64,000 bases of DNA from Planctomycetales bacterium (GCA_028285345.1 JANQPT010000031.1:52091-116090), one strand, 5' to 3'. Positions 9,701 to 18,023 are shown, numbered from the stretch's first letter. Notes: generated by a model not told the origin, from the letters alone. A program made the numbers and translations.

Positions 9701-10671
9701 TCCAGACCGCCGCCGGAGACCTGTCGGCCCCGCAATGCTTTGGCCGTTTCGCGAATGTCGCGTTCGGTCGGCATGAACACCAAGACGTCCCCTTCGCCCT
9801 CGGCCGCCAATTCGGCAACGGCATCGACCACGCCGCGTTCGACGTCGATTTCCGCCGCATCATCTTCGCCGGCCAATGGACGATACCGCACCTCGACGGG
9901 GTAGGACCGACCGGAGACTTCAATCACCGGGGCAGGACCCTTCTCGGTTGCGAAGTGTTCGCTGAACCGGGCCGCATCGATAGTTGCGGAGGTGATAATT
10001 AACCGCAGATCCTTTCGCTTTGGCAACAGCCGTTTTACGTATCCGAGCAGGAAGTCGATGTTCATCGAGCGCTCATGTGCCTCGTCGATGATGATCGTGT
10101 CGTACTGGTTGAGAAACGGATCGCTCTGCGTCTCGGCTAACAAGATCCCGTCGGTCATCAGCTTGACGTAGGTGCGAGGATTGGTCGTATCGGTGAAACG
10201 AATCTTGAACCCGACGTCGCCGCCGAGCGTGGAGTTCATTTCCTCGGCCAGCCGGGCGGCGACTGAGCGGGCGGCGATTCGCCTGGGCTGGGTGTGGCCG
10301 ATCATGCCGTCGATGCCGCGACCCATCTCGAGGCAGATCTTGGGCAACTGCGTCGATTTGCCGGAACCGGTTTCTCCGCAGACGACGACCGCTTGATGGC
10401 CCTGAATCGCCTCACGAACCTCCGCCGCTTTTGCGGCAATCGGCAGCGTCTCGTCGCAGGTGACGATCGGCTTTCGCTCCAAACGGATCTGTTGCAATTC
10501 AACGGATTTTTGCAACTCGTTTGCTAACTTGGCGAGATTACGGTCAAACGGCTTGCGTTGTTTCTGCGCCTGTCGAATCGATCGCACAAGGCGGCGCAGC
10601 CGATGTCGGTCGCCGGCCATAGCCTGCTGGATTTGGCGTTCAAGATCGGCGAGTGAGGGAGGTGGGGGCAT
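6760..10671 (-). CDS. hrpA: HrpA-type DEAH-box ATP-dependent RNA helicase
   Basis: A 1303-residue DExH/DEAH helicase of the bacterial HrpA class, which acts on mRNA and ribosome-associated RNA. Motif I GETGSGKST is at residues 99-107, DEAH at 196-199, SAT in LIITSATID at about 222-230, and motif VI is QRKGRCGRLGPG near 405-416. The helicase-associated domain follows, then a long C-terminal region (about 700-1300) like the DUF3418 part of HrpA. The length agrees with E. coli HrpA (about 1300). It stands alone, with repeat-bearing DNA before its start. No clear Shine-Dalgarno sequence is seen before the ATG at 10671. Confidence 0.92.
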   Translation of the reverse strand: MPPPPSLADLERQIQQAMAGDRHRLRRLVRSIRQAQKQRKPFDRNLAKLANELQKSVELQQIRLERKPIVTCDETLPIAAKAAEVREAIQGHQAVVVCGETGSGKSTQLPKICLEMGRGIDGMIGHTQPRRIAARSVAARLAEEMNSTLGGDVGFKIRFTDTTNPRTYVKLMTDGILLAETQSDPFLNQYDTIIIDEAHERSMNIDFLLGYVKRLLPKRKDLRLIITSATIDAARFSEHFATEKGPAPVIEVSGRSYPVEVRYRPLAGEDDAAEIDVERGVVDAVAELAAEGEGDVLVFMPTERDIRETAKALRGRQVSGGGLDRAAEVLPLYGRLSTAEQNRIFDSHSKRRIVIATNVAESSLTVPGIRCVVDSGTARISRYSARSKVQRLPIEPISRASADQRKGRCGRLGPGICIRLYSEEDYLSRDEYTAPEIQRTNLAAVILQTLALKLGAIEDFPFLDPPKPTAVREGYKTLFELGAIDEHEKLTDIGKQLSRLPVDPRVGRMILAAVEENCLREVLIIAAALELQDPRERLFDKQQAADEAHAQFAHEDSDFFSYLKLWDFYERLKSDLSRGKLRKACRQNFLSYNRMREWQEIHRQLLRITDQQRFKQHDRRDDYDAVHRALLPGLLSGLAFRSDTYEYTGAGGQKLHLWPGSGTFAAKPKWIVAAELVETAKRYARTVARVNPNWIEPLAEHLVNRSYSEPHWVGESGSAMVYEKVSLFGMPIVPRRRVPYGRVDAVKAREMLIQNGLVEGDWQTPAKFFAHNQQLVEQLEELAAKSRRRDFLLGEEARYEFYDRRIPAHAYDGARLSKWLKKAERTQPQLLHMSHQDLLREESDAVNQADFPDAISIGQMRLPLEYHLEPGSDEDGVTLTIPPEGLNQLQASRLQWLVPGLLEEKIAALIKALPKSTRRNLTPIAETAQRVAAELSFAHGSFTETVAEKLAEIAGARIDPAEFAQVSLPKHLMMNVRVVGSDGETLGEGRNLNEIRKQLRPSADNYSAADDDRFHRDEIVKWDLEQFPAKVGIERNGITLHAYPALLDRGGSVSLRLLDCPHRAAFETRAGLRRLYCLAQRRELKAQADWLPEIDRILLQAATLPDGAKFRRAIGDLLADRAFLAADNVPRTADQFEQQLAAGRERMLPAVQEVSALLPPLLAAYQRALSRVEALSAHAASDAAQDMTSQLQQLTAAGFLTRTPWNWLQQYPRYFDAMCRRIQKLADGGSAKDRQHLAVIAPRWRAYLTRAGEHQTRGVHDPELIHYRWMLEELRVSLFAQELGTCITVSPQRLDKQGAKVKA

Positions 10672-10738
10672 ATAAACGTAACAACAGGACGTGGCACAGA
10701 CAGATCAACGCAGATAAACCGCATCAGATCAACAGCGG

Positions 10739-10773
10739 TTTAGCCACGGATTGACACGGATTAAACACGGATG
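10739..10773. repeat. Dispersed intergenic repeat, copy A
   Basis: The core reads AGCCACGGATTGACACGGAT and continues with AAACACGGATG. A diverged copy lies at 16021-16054. Just before it, at 10701-10740, are two partial repeats of CAGATCAAC. This looks like a small degenerate intergenic repeat family rather than coding DNA. Confidence 0.5.
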
Positions 10774-10942
10774 TTGAGGTATCCCAAGCGGCCCGCATAC
10801 GGTCTGTCGCGACGATCGGAAAACCACCGCCATGTTAGTTGCGCCGTCTCAGGTGGACAATTCGGGCGGGAGGTTGGAATTGCAAAGTTGGCACAAACCG
10901 ATTAACACAAAATGAGCGTCGCTCCTTCATGCGACACCGATC

Positions 10943-11239
10943 ATGGCCAAGCGGTTCGTCCCCTCGAGTATCCCCATGCCGATTCAAGTTGAGTTGTTCG
11001 GAATTCCGCGGCAGCGAGCCGGTGCATCTGAGGTCGAACTGGATGCGCAGGACCTGGGGACGCTGCTGGTGAAGTTGGGCGACCGTTTTCCGCAATTAGA
11101 GCATGTCTGTGTGGAGGGTGGGCGGCTTAAACAAGGTTACCTCGCCAACCTCAACGGCCGGCAGTTCGTGTCTGATCCCGAAACTATCCTTTCCAACGGC
11201 GATGCAGTGTTGATCCTGTCGGCAGATGCCGGCGGATGA
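10943..11239 (+). CDS. MoaD/ThiS-like sulfur carrier protein
   Basis: A 98-residue beta-grasp protein ending in the diagnostic di-glycine (ILSADAGG), the tail that is adenylated and thiocarboxylated in MoaD and ThiS. The GYLANLNGRQFVSD and LSNGDAVLIL segments match the ubiquitin-like fold. Immediately downstream is the aldehyde ferredoxin oxidoreductase gene, so it most likely donates sulfur for that enzyme's pterin cofactor (MoaD-type role). The start is uncertain: an in-frame ATG at 10976 gives an 87-residue form closer to the usual MoaD length, and neither start has a strong ribosome-binding site. Confidence 0.8.
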   Translation: MAKRFVPSSIPMPIQVELFGIPRQRAGASEVELDAQDLGTLLVKLGDRFPQLEHVCVEGGRLKQGYLANLNGRQFVSDPETILSNGDAVLILSADAGG

Positions 11240-11258
11240 CTGGCCGAATGGAACGCTC

Positions 11259-13064
11259 ATGACCGATGTTCCCCCAGGTTACCACGGCCGCTACTTGCGA
11301 GTGGAACTCTCCACGCGCCGCGCATCGGACGTGCCGATCCCTCCGGACGTGCTGCGGCGATTTATAGGTGGGAGCGGTCTGGGAACCTGGATTCTGCTGC
11401 AAGAGACCCCCGACGGGATCGACCCGTACGCGGAGTCGGCACCGCTGCTGTTTGTATTCAGCCCGCTGGTCGGCAGTCCGCTCACGACTTCGGCGAAATT
11501 TGTCGTGCTGGCCAAATCGCCGCTGACTGAGCGGATCAATGACTCTCTCTCCTCGTCCCATTTTGCGATCGCTGGCAAAAAGACGGGATACGATGCCATT
11601 GTGGTCGTCGGAATCGCCGACGAACCGACTTGTCTCGTGATCGATGAGAACGGGGTGCGTTACGAATCCGCGGGGGAAGCATGGGGCTTGAGCAGTGCGG
11701 CGGCAACGGAAGTCTTGAAACGCCAGCTTGGTGCCGGGTTTCGCTACGCAGCAATTGGGCCGGCGGGAGAGAATCTCGTCCGCTACGCCACCATTTCACA
11801 CGACGGCCGTCATGCGGGCCGGGGCGGGATGGGCGCCGTCATGGGCTCGAAGCGGCTCAAAGCCGTTGCCGTGCGGGGCGAGGCGACCGTCTCGTATCAC
11901 GATGCGAACGGCTTGGTGGAGTACAGCAAGAGGCTTTCGCACGAGTCGTTCGGACCGGCGACGGCCAAATATCGCGAATTGGGAACAGCGGCAAATCTAC
12001 TGGCGTTCAATCGTCTGGCGGTGTTGCCGACGCGGAATTTTCAATCGTCGACGTTCGCAGGGGCCGCCCAACTCGCCCCTGAGGCATTGGCCGTGACGCA
12101 TGAAAAGACCCGTGCGTCGTGCGCTGCCTGTACGATCGGCTGCGAGCACATCTATCAGCTCGGCGGCCAGCAAACGGGCGTGCGGATGGAATACGAGAAT
12201 CTGTTCGCGCTCGGTCCGTTGTGCGGGATTGCCGTTCCGGATGTCGTGCTGGCAGCATCGCAGCTTTGCGATGAGCTTGGGCTCGATACGATTAGTGCCG
12301 GAGCCTCGATCGCCTTCGCCATGGAGTGCGCGGACCGCGGTTACCTGGCGGCTCCCGAATTGAGGTTTGGTAACGGCGATGTCGTGTTAAGAACTCTCCA
12401 GCAAATCGGCCATCGGGAAGAACTCGGAGACTTGCTGGCCGAAGGGACGAGGATTGCCGCTGGACAGATCGGCTATGATGCGGCGGACTTTGCTCCGCAC
12501 GTGAAGGGCCTGGAGATTCCCGGCTACGAACCGCGGGCATTGCAGGCAATGGCGCTCGGATTCGCCGTCGGCACGCGCGGCGCCGACCACAACCGCTCCG
12601 GCGCGTATGAAGTCGACTTTAGCGAGGAGTACGACCGTCTCAATGCCGGAGAAGAGATTGTCGGCCCGGCGATTGAAAAAGAAGACCGCGCCGCGCTGAT
12701 GGACTCGCTGATTCTGTGCAAATTTCTGAGAGGCGTGCTGACGGACTATTACGAAGACATGGCCGAGATGCTGCAACTTGTGGCGGGATTCGACGTGACC
12801 GCTGCGGAGTTGCAACAGACGGCGAAACGGATCGTGACCGCCAAGAAATGGTACAATATTCGACAAGGTTGGACTCCGGAGGAGGACACCTTGCCCAAGC
12901 GGTTCTTGACGGACCGGCTACCGGACGACTCCGGCCCTAGCGCGGGAGCGGTGTTGTCGGCGGAGCGATTACAAGCTTTGATCGAAGCATATAATGTGGC
13001 ACGGGGCTGGGAGCCGACCGGCTTTGTTCCGGATCGCAGTTTGCGGGAATTCCATTTGGGGTGA
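11259..13064 (+). CDS. Aldehyde ferredoxin oxidoreductase family protein (tungstopterin enzyme)
   Basis: A 601-residue member of the AOR family, cytosolic tungsten-pterin enzymes that oxidise aldehydes with ferredoxin. The N-terminal domain begins GYHGRYLRVELSTR. The family motif HAGRGGMGAVMGSKRLKAV is at about residues 186-204. [4Fe-4S] ligands are visible as CAACTIGC (Cys288, 291 and 295) with a late Cys487. The pterin-binding text GYEPRALQAMALGFAVGTRG and DH lies at about 422-444. I chose ATG 11259, with a GGAA 8 bases upstream; an earlier ATG at 11226 would overlap the moaD-like gene by 14 bases. The true substrate and any tungsten uptake genes are not in the window. Confidence 0.9.
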   Translation: MTDVPPGYHGRYLRVELSTRRASDVPIPPDVLRRFIGGSGLGTWILLQETPDGIDPYAESAPLLFVFSPLVGSPLTTSAKFVVLAKSPLTERINDSLSSSHFAIAGKKTGYDAIVVVGIADEPTCLVIDENGVRYESAGEAWGLSSAAATEVLKRQLGAGFRYAAIGPAGENLVRYATISHDGRHAGRGGMGAVMGSKRLKAVAVRGEATVSYHDANGLVEYSKRLSHESFGPATAKYRELGTAANLLAFNRLAVLPTRNFQSSTFAGAAQLAPEALAVTHEKTRASCAACTIGCEHIYQLGGQQTGVRMEYENLFALGPLCGIAVPDVVLAASQLCDELGLDTISAGASIAFAMECADRGYLAAPELRFGNGDVVLRTLQQIGHREELGDLLAEGTRIAAGQIGYDAADFAPHVKGLEIPGYEPRALQAMALGFAVGTRGADHNRSGAYEVDFSEEYDRLNAGEEIVGPAIEKEDRAALMDSLILCKFLRGVLTDYYEDMAEMLQLVAGFDVTAAELQQTAKRIVTAKKWYNIRQGWTPEEDTLPKRFLTDRLPDDSGPSAGAVLSAERLQALIEAYNVARGWEPTGFVPDRSLREFHLG

Positions 13065-13073
13065 ACCTGAGCG

Positions 13074-13268
13074 ATGACATTCGATCTCATCTTCTGGTTT
13101 CTTCTGATCGCCGGAATCATCACGATTCTGGCAGCGCTGGTCAGTCTCATCGTCAAGTCGATGCGGATATACCAGCGCGACAACTGTCCGGATTGCAATT
13201 GTCTGATTTCCCGAGTCGTCGATTTTTGCCCCGACTGCGGCAAGCCGTGGCCGTTCGGCGGCCACTGA
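13074..13268 (+). CDS. Small membrane-anchored zinc-ribbon protein
   Basis: A 64-residue protein: one N-terminal membrane segment (about residues 3-27), then a double CxxC zinc ribbon (CPDCNC at about 41-46 and CPDCGKPW at about 53-60). It lies 9 bp after the oxidoreductase stop and is probably co-transcribed. The function is unknown; a real gene is supported by the intact metal motif and tight spacing. Confidence 0.65.
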   Translation: MTFDLIFWFLLIAGIITILAALVSLIVKSMRIYQRDNCPDCNCLISRVVDFCPDCGKPWPFGGH

Positions 13269-13281
13269 GTCCCGGATCTCG

Positions 13282-14307
13282 TTAGAGCGGGATCTTGCAC
13301 TCGGCACCCGGCACTTCCCGGACATATTGCGGAACGGCGTATCCGGGTAACCGCGCGCGGAGTTCATCGATCATGCGGCGACCGAGTTCTTCGTCCACTT
13401 CAAAATGGGCAGCGCCGCTTACTCGATCGAGTTGGTGCAGGTAGTAGGGGATTACGCCCAAATCGACCAGGCGCTCACAAAGATCGAGCTGGGCTGAGAC
13501 GTTGTCGTTGATGCCCTTGAGCAGCACCGCCTGATTGAGCGTGGTGATTCCGCTGCGGACAATGCGATTGACTGCTTGGGCGCAATCATGCTGGAGTTCC
13601 TGTGCATGATTTGCATGTAGTACCATGATCGGCGTCAACCGCAGCGTTGTGAGCATCTGCAGCAATTCCACGCTGACTCGCTGCGGGAGCACGATCGGCA
13701 GTCGGGTATGAATGCGAAGACGCCGAAGATGGCCGATGCTCTCCAATCGATTCAACAAATCCGCCAATCGCGCGTCGGTCAGCATCAGCGGATCGCCGCC
13801 GCTGAGAATGATTTCGTGAATTGAGGAGTCGGCTTCGAGCGTGTCGAGGGCGGGTTGCCACTCCTCAATGCGCCGCGGCTCGTCGCCGTAGGGATAGTCC
13901 CGCCGGAAGCAATAGCGGCAATGAACGGCGCAGGCGCCCGTCGTGATCAGGAGCGCACGGCCGGTGTATTTCTGGAGCAGCCCAGGTGCACGGTGCGCGG
14001 CCGCATCGGCAACGGCGTCGCTTGAAAAACCGGGGTGCACTTGCAGTTCCGCGCCGAGCGGAAGCACCTGCCGCAAGAGCGGATCGTGCGGATTTCCCCG
14101 TTCGATACGGGCCAAATAACTGTGCGGGACCAGCAGCGGGAACTGCGAAGCCGCACGATGCGCAGGCTCGCGGAGTCGGTCGTCGAGTTCCAATAAGTCA
14201 AGCAGGTGATCCGGATCGCGGACCGCTTCGGCCAGTCCTCGGTGCCAGTTTTCGGAGTCGCCGCGCTCAAGAGTTGGCTGCGGTGCAGAAATGTGGGGGG
14301 AGTTCAT
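13282..14307 (-). CDS. epmB: EF-P beta-lysylation protein EpmB (radical SAM aminomutase)
   Basis: A 341-residue radical SAM enzyme of the lysine 2,3-aminomutase family. The [4Fe-4S] motif CAVHCRYC is followed by FRRDYPYG, with the SGGDPL motif, and the C-terminal PYYLHQLDRVSGAAHFEV segment is characteristic of EpmB. EpmB converts lysine to (R)-beta-lysine, which EpmA attaches to EF-P. The length is near that of E. coli EpmB (342), shorter than catabolic KamA. The gene is divergent from efp, separated by 230 bp, which strongly supports the role. EpmA itself is not in the window. Confidence 0.9.
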   Translation of the reverse strand: MNSPHISAPQPTLERGDSENWHRGLAEAVRDPDHLLDLLELDDRLREPAHRAASQFPLLVPHSYLARIERGNPHDPLLRQVLPLGAELQVHPGFSSDAVADAAAHRAPGLLQKYTGRALLITTGACAVHCRYCFRRDYPYGDEPRRIEEWQPALDTLEADSSIHEIILSGGDPLMLTDARLADLLNRLESIGHLRRLRIHTRLPIVLPQRVSVELLQMLTTLRLTPIMVLHANHAQELQHDCAQAVNRIVRSGITTLNQAVLLKGINDNVSAQLDLCERLVDLGVIPYYLHQLDRVSGAAHFEVDEELGRRMIDELRARLPGYAVPQYVREVPGAECKIPL

Positions 14308-14537
14308 GGACCTGCGGAGATCTGTTCAGGAGGATCTGGGGACATCGAGCGAAACCGCGGGGGAGTTGAGGGTCGCGAGGATCACGGTAGCGGGCGATTT
14401 ATCGATTTGCTATTCTCGCGTCGCTATGACGTGACGCGTCGCCGGGAGCGTGCAGAATTCAGCGACACTCCCTGTGAATCTGCCGTCCGATCGCAAGCAA
14501 GTATCCTATAGCTTATCGAATCCATTGAGTCGATTTC

Positions 14538-15107
14538 ATGCCGCAGATCAATGCTGGAGATTTTCGTAAGGGCATCAAGGTCATCATTGACGGTGAGCCC
14601 TATCATATGCTCGAGTGCAACTTTGTGAAACCGGGCAAAGGGCAGGCGCTGTACAAGACGCGACTCAAGCACTTGTTCAAGGGCACGATTCTGGATCGCA
14701 CGTACAAGAGCGGTGAGAGTCTCGAAGGAGCGGACGTCCATAAGGGAGAAGGGCAGTTCACGTATCGGGACGGCGAGAATCTGGTGTTCATGGACAACGA
14801 GACGTTCGAGCAGTACCCGCTCAGCGAAGAAGCGTGCGGGGATGCGGCGCAATATTTGCTCGAAGGGATGACGTGCGGATTGCTCTATTGGAACGAACAG
14901 TTGATCGATATCACCGCGCCGCCGCACGTGGTGTTGGAAGTCACCTACACTGAACCGGCGGCGCGCGGCAACACGGCCAGTTCGCTGACGAAACCGGCGA
15001 CGGTGGAAACCGGAGCGACGGTGACGGTGCCGGCGTTCGTCGAGAACGGCGAAAAGATCAAAATCGACACCCGTACGGGCGACTACGTGGAACGGGTCCG
15101 GGACTAG
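14538..15107 (+). CDS. efp: Translation elongation factor P
   Basis: A 189-residue EF-P that relieves ribosome stalling at polyproline stretches. All three beta-barrel domains are present: the KOW-like N-domain, the middle domain with FMDNETFEQYPL, and the C-terminal OB domain ending with the EF-P signature IKIDTRTGDYVERV. The modification loop reads FVKPGKGQA with Lys34 at the tip, as in the E. coli-type EF-P that receives beta-lysine. The divergent epmB neighbour agrees with that. Confidence 0.95.
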   Translation: MPQINAGDFRKGIKVIIDGEPYHMLECNFVKPGKGQALYKTRLKHLFKGTILDRTYKSGESLEGADVHKGEGQFTYRDGENLVFMDNETFEQYPLSEEACGDAAQYLLEGMTCGLLYWNEQLIDITAPPHVVLEVTYTEPAARGNTASSLTKPATVETGATVTVPAFVENGEKIKIDTRTGDYVERVRD

Positions 15108-15130
15108 AATCCTTCTGCTTGCTTAGAGGG

Positions 15131-15832
15131 TCACGCCGTTTCCGGCACGACTCGGCCCCCGCCCGGCTTTGAAGAATTCGCAGAGGCAGCGGTTTTTGGG
15201 GGTTGCATTTCCCGGGGAAACAAGCAGACAACCGACAATGCCAGGCCGGCGGCGACCAGTTCGGTGATCTCTTCAAAAGCGCGGCCGGCAAATGTGTCGT
15301 TCAGCCAGGTGCGGTCAGAGATCTGGGAGATGGTGAGCGACACCAGCCATACCAGCGCTAAGATCGCCCACGGCTGAGAGGACCGAAAATCGCGCAGGAA
15401 CGGTCCGGTCATGCGGTACAGGAACAGTCCGACTACGGCAATCACGCCGCAAATGACCAGCCCGAAGCCGATCTTTTGCGATGTCGTGACCGCGTCCATC
15501 GTATAGAACTGCCAGCGCGTAAAGTGTTCCGGCAAGAACGACAGGCGGTGCAGATCGTGTTCGCGCCCGGCGTAAATGGTCATCCCGCAGGCCAGCAAGG
15601 CGAGATTGAAGCGGTTTTCGCGAAACCGGAACGCCAGAACGCCGGCCGTTGCAGCGGCGACTACTAGTACCAACAACGTCAGATTTTGCACCAGGCCCTG
15701 GTCTGAAATATAAGCCTCCCCCTCAGCGGCGCCGGCATTGGTCAACACCAAGAGAGCGCCCGCGCCGAGCACGAACCAAGCGGTCGTTGCGTGCAAAACA
15801 CGTTCTCGAAGAGACTTTTCTCGATGATGCAA
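15131..15832 (-). CDS. Integral membrane protein of unknown function
   Basis: A 233-residue hydrophobic protein with about six membrane segments (near residues 16-34, 47-66, 73-90, 118-137, 155-173 and 190-206) and short polar ends. Between segments 3 and 4 is a conserved-looking GREHDLHRLSF loop. No family was recognised. As read, it starts with TTG at 15832, so a downstream start is possible. It converges on efp with a 23 bp gap. Confidence 0.6.
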   Translation of the reverse strand: MHHREKSLRERVLHATTAWFVLGAGALLVLTNAGAAEGEAYISDQGLVQNLTLLVLVVAAATAGVLAFRFRENRFNLALLACGMTIYAGREHDLHRLSFLPEHFTRWQFYTMDAVTTSQKIGFGLVICGVIAVVGLFLYRMTGPFLRDFRSSQPWAILALVWLVSLTISQISDRTWLNDTFAGRAFEEITELVAAGLALSVVCLFPREMQPPKTAASANSSKPGGGRVVPETA

Positions 15833-16020
15833 GATGGACGACCCAGATTTGAGAATGGGGAATGCCGAAGATTGGCGAAATGAAGTGGCTGCGGATGATA
15901 ATGGAGGGGCAGTTGGGCAACAAGATGGAATTCGCGGGCGGAAATCACATCTCAGAACCGCCCTTCGCGCGTCACGGATTCACCCACCATGGTAGCGCCG
16001 TAGCCAAAATCCACTGAAGA

Positions 16021-16054
16021 CTAAGCCACAGATTCACACGGATGAAACACTGTG
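16021..16054. repeat. Dispersed intergenic repeat, copy B
   Basis: It reads AAGCCACAGATTCACACGGA then TGAAACACTG, a diverged version of the sequence at 10739-10773. A further shorter echo (GTCACGGATTCACCCACC) is at 15971-15988. It lies between two minus-strand genes in non-coding DNA. Confidence 0.5.
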
Positions 16055-16087
16055 TCTTACCGGATCCGAACCCGTTGGGTTACGCGA

Positions 16088-16618
16088 CTACGGCAAGAAC
16101 CCCCGCTCGCGTAACTCCTGGACATTGTGCGGCTGGCTTTCGATGACCCGTTCCAGCGCGTATCGCAGCAGCGCCATGCCGGCCAGTTCGCGCGGCGACG
16201 TCAGCACCGCCACACGATCTTCCTCTTCCGCATCCAGCTTGCGGTTGATCAACGAGACGGCTTCTTCCACGCTGTCGCTACGAATCTGAGAGTCGTGGCT
16301 GCTGTTGTCGAATTTGAGCTGCGGAATGACTGTCCGCTTCATCAAGAACTGAACCATTTCCTGCTCTTCCTGACTTTGGAAGAAATTCAGGAACTCCGGC
16401 TCCAAATTGTCGGGGGTGATGAGCATCGGCCGGGTCACTTTGATCTCGCCTTCGGTCACCGACACGGTCGAATTCGGCTGTGAAGGATGACACACGAGAT
16501 AATAAGGCAGGTCGGTCTCGCCGAAGGTGAATAACGAAAAACTAACCGGCCGGGCGATTTGGACGGATTCCCAGGCCTGGTGAAACCGACGTTCCAGATC
16601 GAAATCTTCAAAATTCAT
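16088..16618 (-). CDS. Conserved hypothetical protein
   Basis: A 176-residue soluble protein, acidic overall, with no signal peptide or membrane span. The N-terminal half looks like a small beta-rich domain (FSLFTFGETDLPYYLVCHPS). The C-terminal half is helical (SVEEAVSLINRKLDAEEEDR, AGMALLRYALERVIES). I cannot name a family. The ATG at 16618 is well placed, and the codon pattern resembles its neighbours. Confidence 0.6.
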   Translation of the reverse strand: MNFEDFDLERRFHQAWESVQIARPVSFSLFTFGETDLPYYLVCHPSQPNSTVSVTEGEIKVTRPMLITPDNLEPEFLNFFQSQEEQEMVQFLMKRTVIPQLKFDNSSHDSQIRSDSVEEAVSLINRKLDAEEEDRVAVLTSPRELAGMALLRYALERVIESQPHNVQELRERGFLP

Positions 16619-17108
16619 GGAGGCCCATCGTTAGGTCGGGGCAGGCGGCAACTGGGACCTCAGCAGGAGATTCCTCGCGGACGGCCGAACAAATTCAACG
16701 CTCCTCTGATTGTAGTCAACCAAGTGGAGCAGATTCAAACGGCTCCCAAACGCCCCAGCCGGAAATGTTGACTCTCTCTGCCTAGGTTGACAAAGGGGTT
16801 TGCGACTTGTCAAAATCCCGGCCTGTTGAAGGATCACGAAATGGACCGGACCGTGTGATGATGGCCGTCGCACGAGGAGTTTTGTCACTTATAGGAGCGT
16901 TCACCTTACCGGTCAAACACTGCGGGCCCTAATTGTTGCTGATTGCCCTCGCTGGGCGTCGTGGCCTCTGTTTCGTCGACACACGGAACTTGCTCATTTT
17001 CATCGCTGGTCGCTCCGGCGTCCCCGGCCATGTCCCGCACGTGCTGCATTCGGGTTCTTCTTTCATGTTCGACACCCATGTTTTGTTTTTTATGGAGGAA
17101 ATTACGCA
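16619..17108. other. Intergenic region before the thioredoxin/CAP-like gene
   Basis: 490 bp without a credible gene. A TTGACA is at 16787-16792 but no good -10 box follows. A strong GGAGG ribosome-binding site (about 17094-17098) belongs to the next gene. Short frames on both strands lack domain content. Confidence 0.4.
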
Positions 17109-17933
17109 ATGAAGTACCAACTTCTAGGGTTGCTCGCTGTGGCCGCGGTCTGTCTCGGCGTGGAATCAACATCATCGGTTACGGCTGCGGAAGCGTTAGC
17201 GCTGAACAAGAAACGGGATTACTATTCTGCCTATCGTGATGCCGAGCGTCAGAACAAGCAGTTGTTGATCTTCTTTCGCGACGACAGCCAGAAAAACGTC
17301 GCAAACAGCTATGAGTCCAATGAATTGACGGACGAGAAGTTGCGGCCTGCATTGGAGGATTTCGTGTTGGCGGTACTGCCCCTGGATACGACGGTCAACG
17401 GGGGCGATGACCGGCTGCTGGAACACAAGGCGTTTCGCCATCTGCAGAACCGACAGGGAATTGTCGTCGTCGACTTGGTCGATCCCGACAGCGACCTGCA
17501 CGGAAAAGTTGTTTCCGCACATCCCTTTACCGAGGGCCGGCACATGACGGCCGAGTCGACGAAGATCGTGCTGGAGTTGCCGCGAGGAACGATCACGCAG
17601 CGTTCGATGATTTATGCCGCACGGCTGAATCCGTATCAACCGGCGGGCGTTAAAGGAAAGGCGACCACAGAGTTGCTCGATTTCGCACAAGGGCATTGCC
17701 ACACGATGGCGAACTGGGGATCGATGCATCACTCCAGTTTCGGCGGACCGGAAATCGTCGCGAACAATGGAGGCAGTGCGACGATCGTCGAAACGGCGAA
17801 ATCGATGATCAGAATGTGGCAGGGTTCGCCGCCGCACTGGGGGATCCTGACCGGCAGCCATCGCAGCTTTGCGTTGGACATGAAGCGCTCGTCCTCAGGA
17901 CACTGGTATGCAACCGGCGTCTTCCGCAACTAG
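17109..17933 (+). CDS. Secreted thioredoxin-like plus CAP-like two-domain protein
   Basis: A 274-residue exported protein with a signal peptide at 1-27 (ending VTAAEA). Residues about 32-155 resemble a thioredoxin-fold domain (YRDAERQNKQLLIFFRDDSQ) but lack a CxxC active site. Residues about 160-274 resemble a CAP/SCP domain, with HCHTMANWGSMHH, MWQGSPPHWGIL and a final GHWYATGVF strand. The role is unknown; CAP domains are extracellular and often bind lipid or metal. It has a GGAGG ribosome-binding site and is followed by a hairpin terminator. Domain calls are from motif pattern only. Confidence 0.65.
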   Translation: MKYQLLGLLAVAAVCLGVESTSSVTAAEALALNKKRDYYSAYRDAERQNKQLLIFFRDDSQKNVANSYESNELTDEKLRPALEDFVLAVLPLDTTVNGGDDRLLEHKAFRHLQNRQGIVVVDLVDPDSDLHGKVVSAHPFTEGRHMTAESTKIVLELPRGTITQRSMIYAARLNPYQPAGVKGKATTELLDFAQGHCHTMANWGSMHHSSFGGPEIVANNGGSATIVETAKSMIRMWQGSPPHWGILTGSHRSFALDMKRSSSGHWYATGVFRN

Positions 17934-17949
17934 CGGCATCTGAAACGTT

Positions 17950-17985
17950 TGGGAGAGCGCAATCTAGCGCCCTCCCATTACTTTT
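17950..17985. terminator. Intrinsic terminator between convergent genes
   Basis: TGGGAG-A-GCGC / GCGC-C-CTCCCA forms a 10 bp stem with one mismatch and a 6-base loop, followed by TTACTTTT. It lies just after the plus-strand gene and could also serve the minus-strand gene ending at 18024. Confidence 0.55.
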
Positions 17986-18023
17986 CGTTGCAGACGGATA
18001 GCGGGCGGTGTCAGCTGGCCGTG

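Noticed and set aside
16787..16815. TTGACA at 16787 as a promoter of the thioredoxin/CAP-like gene
   Set aside because: No acceptable -10 hexamer at 16-18 bp.
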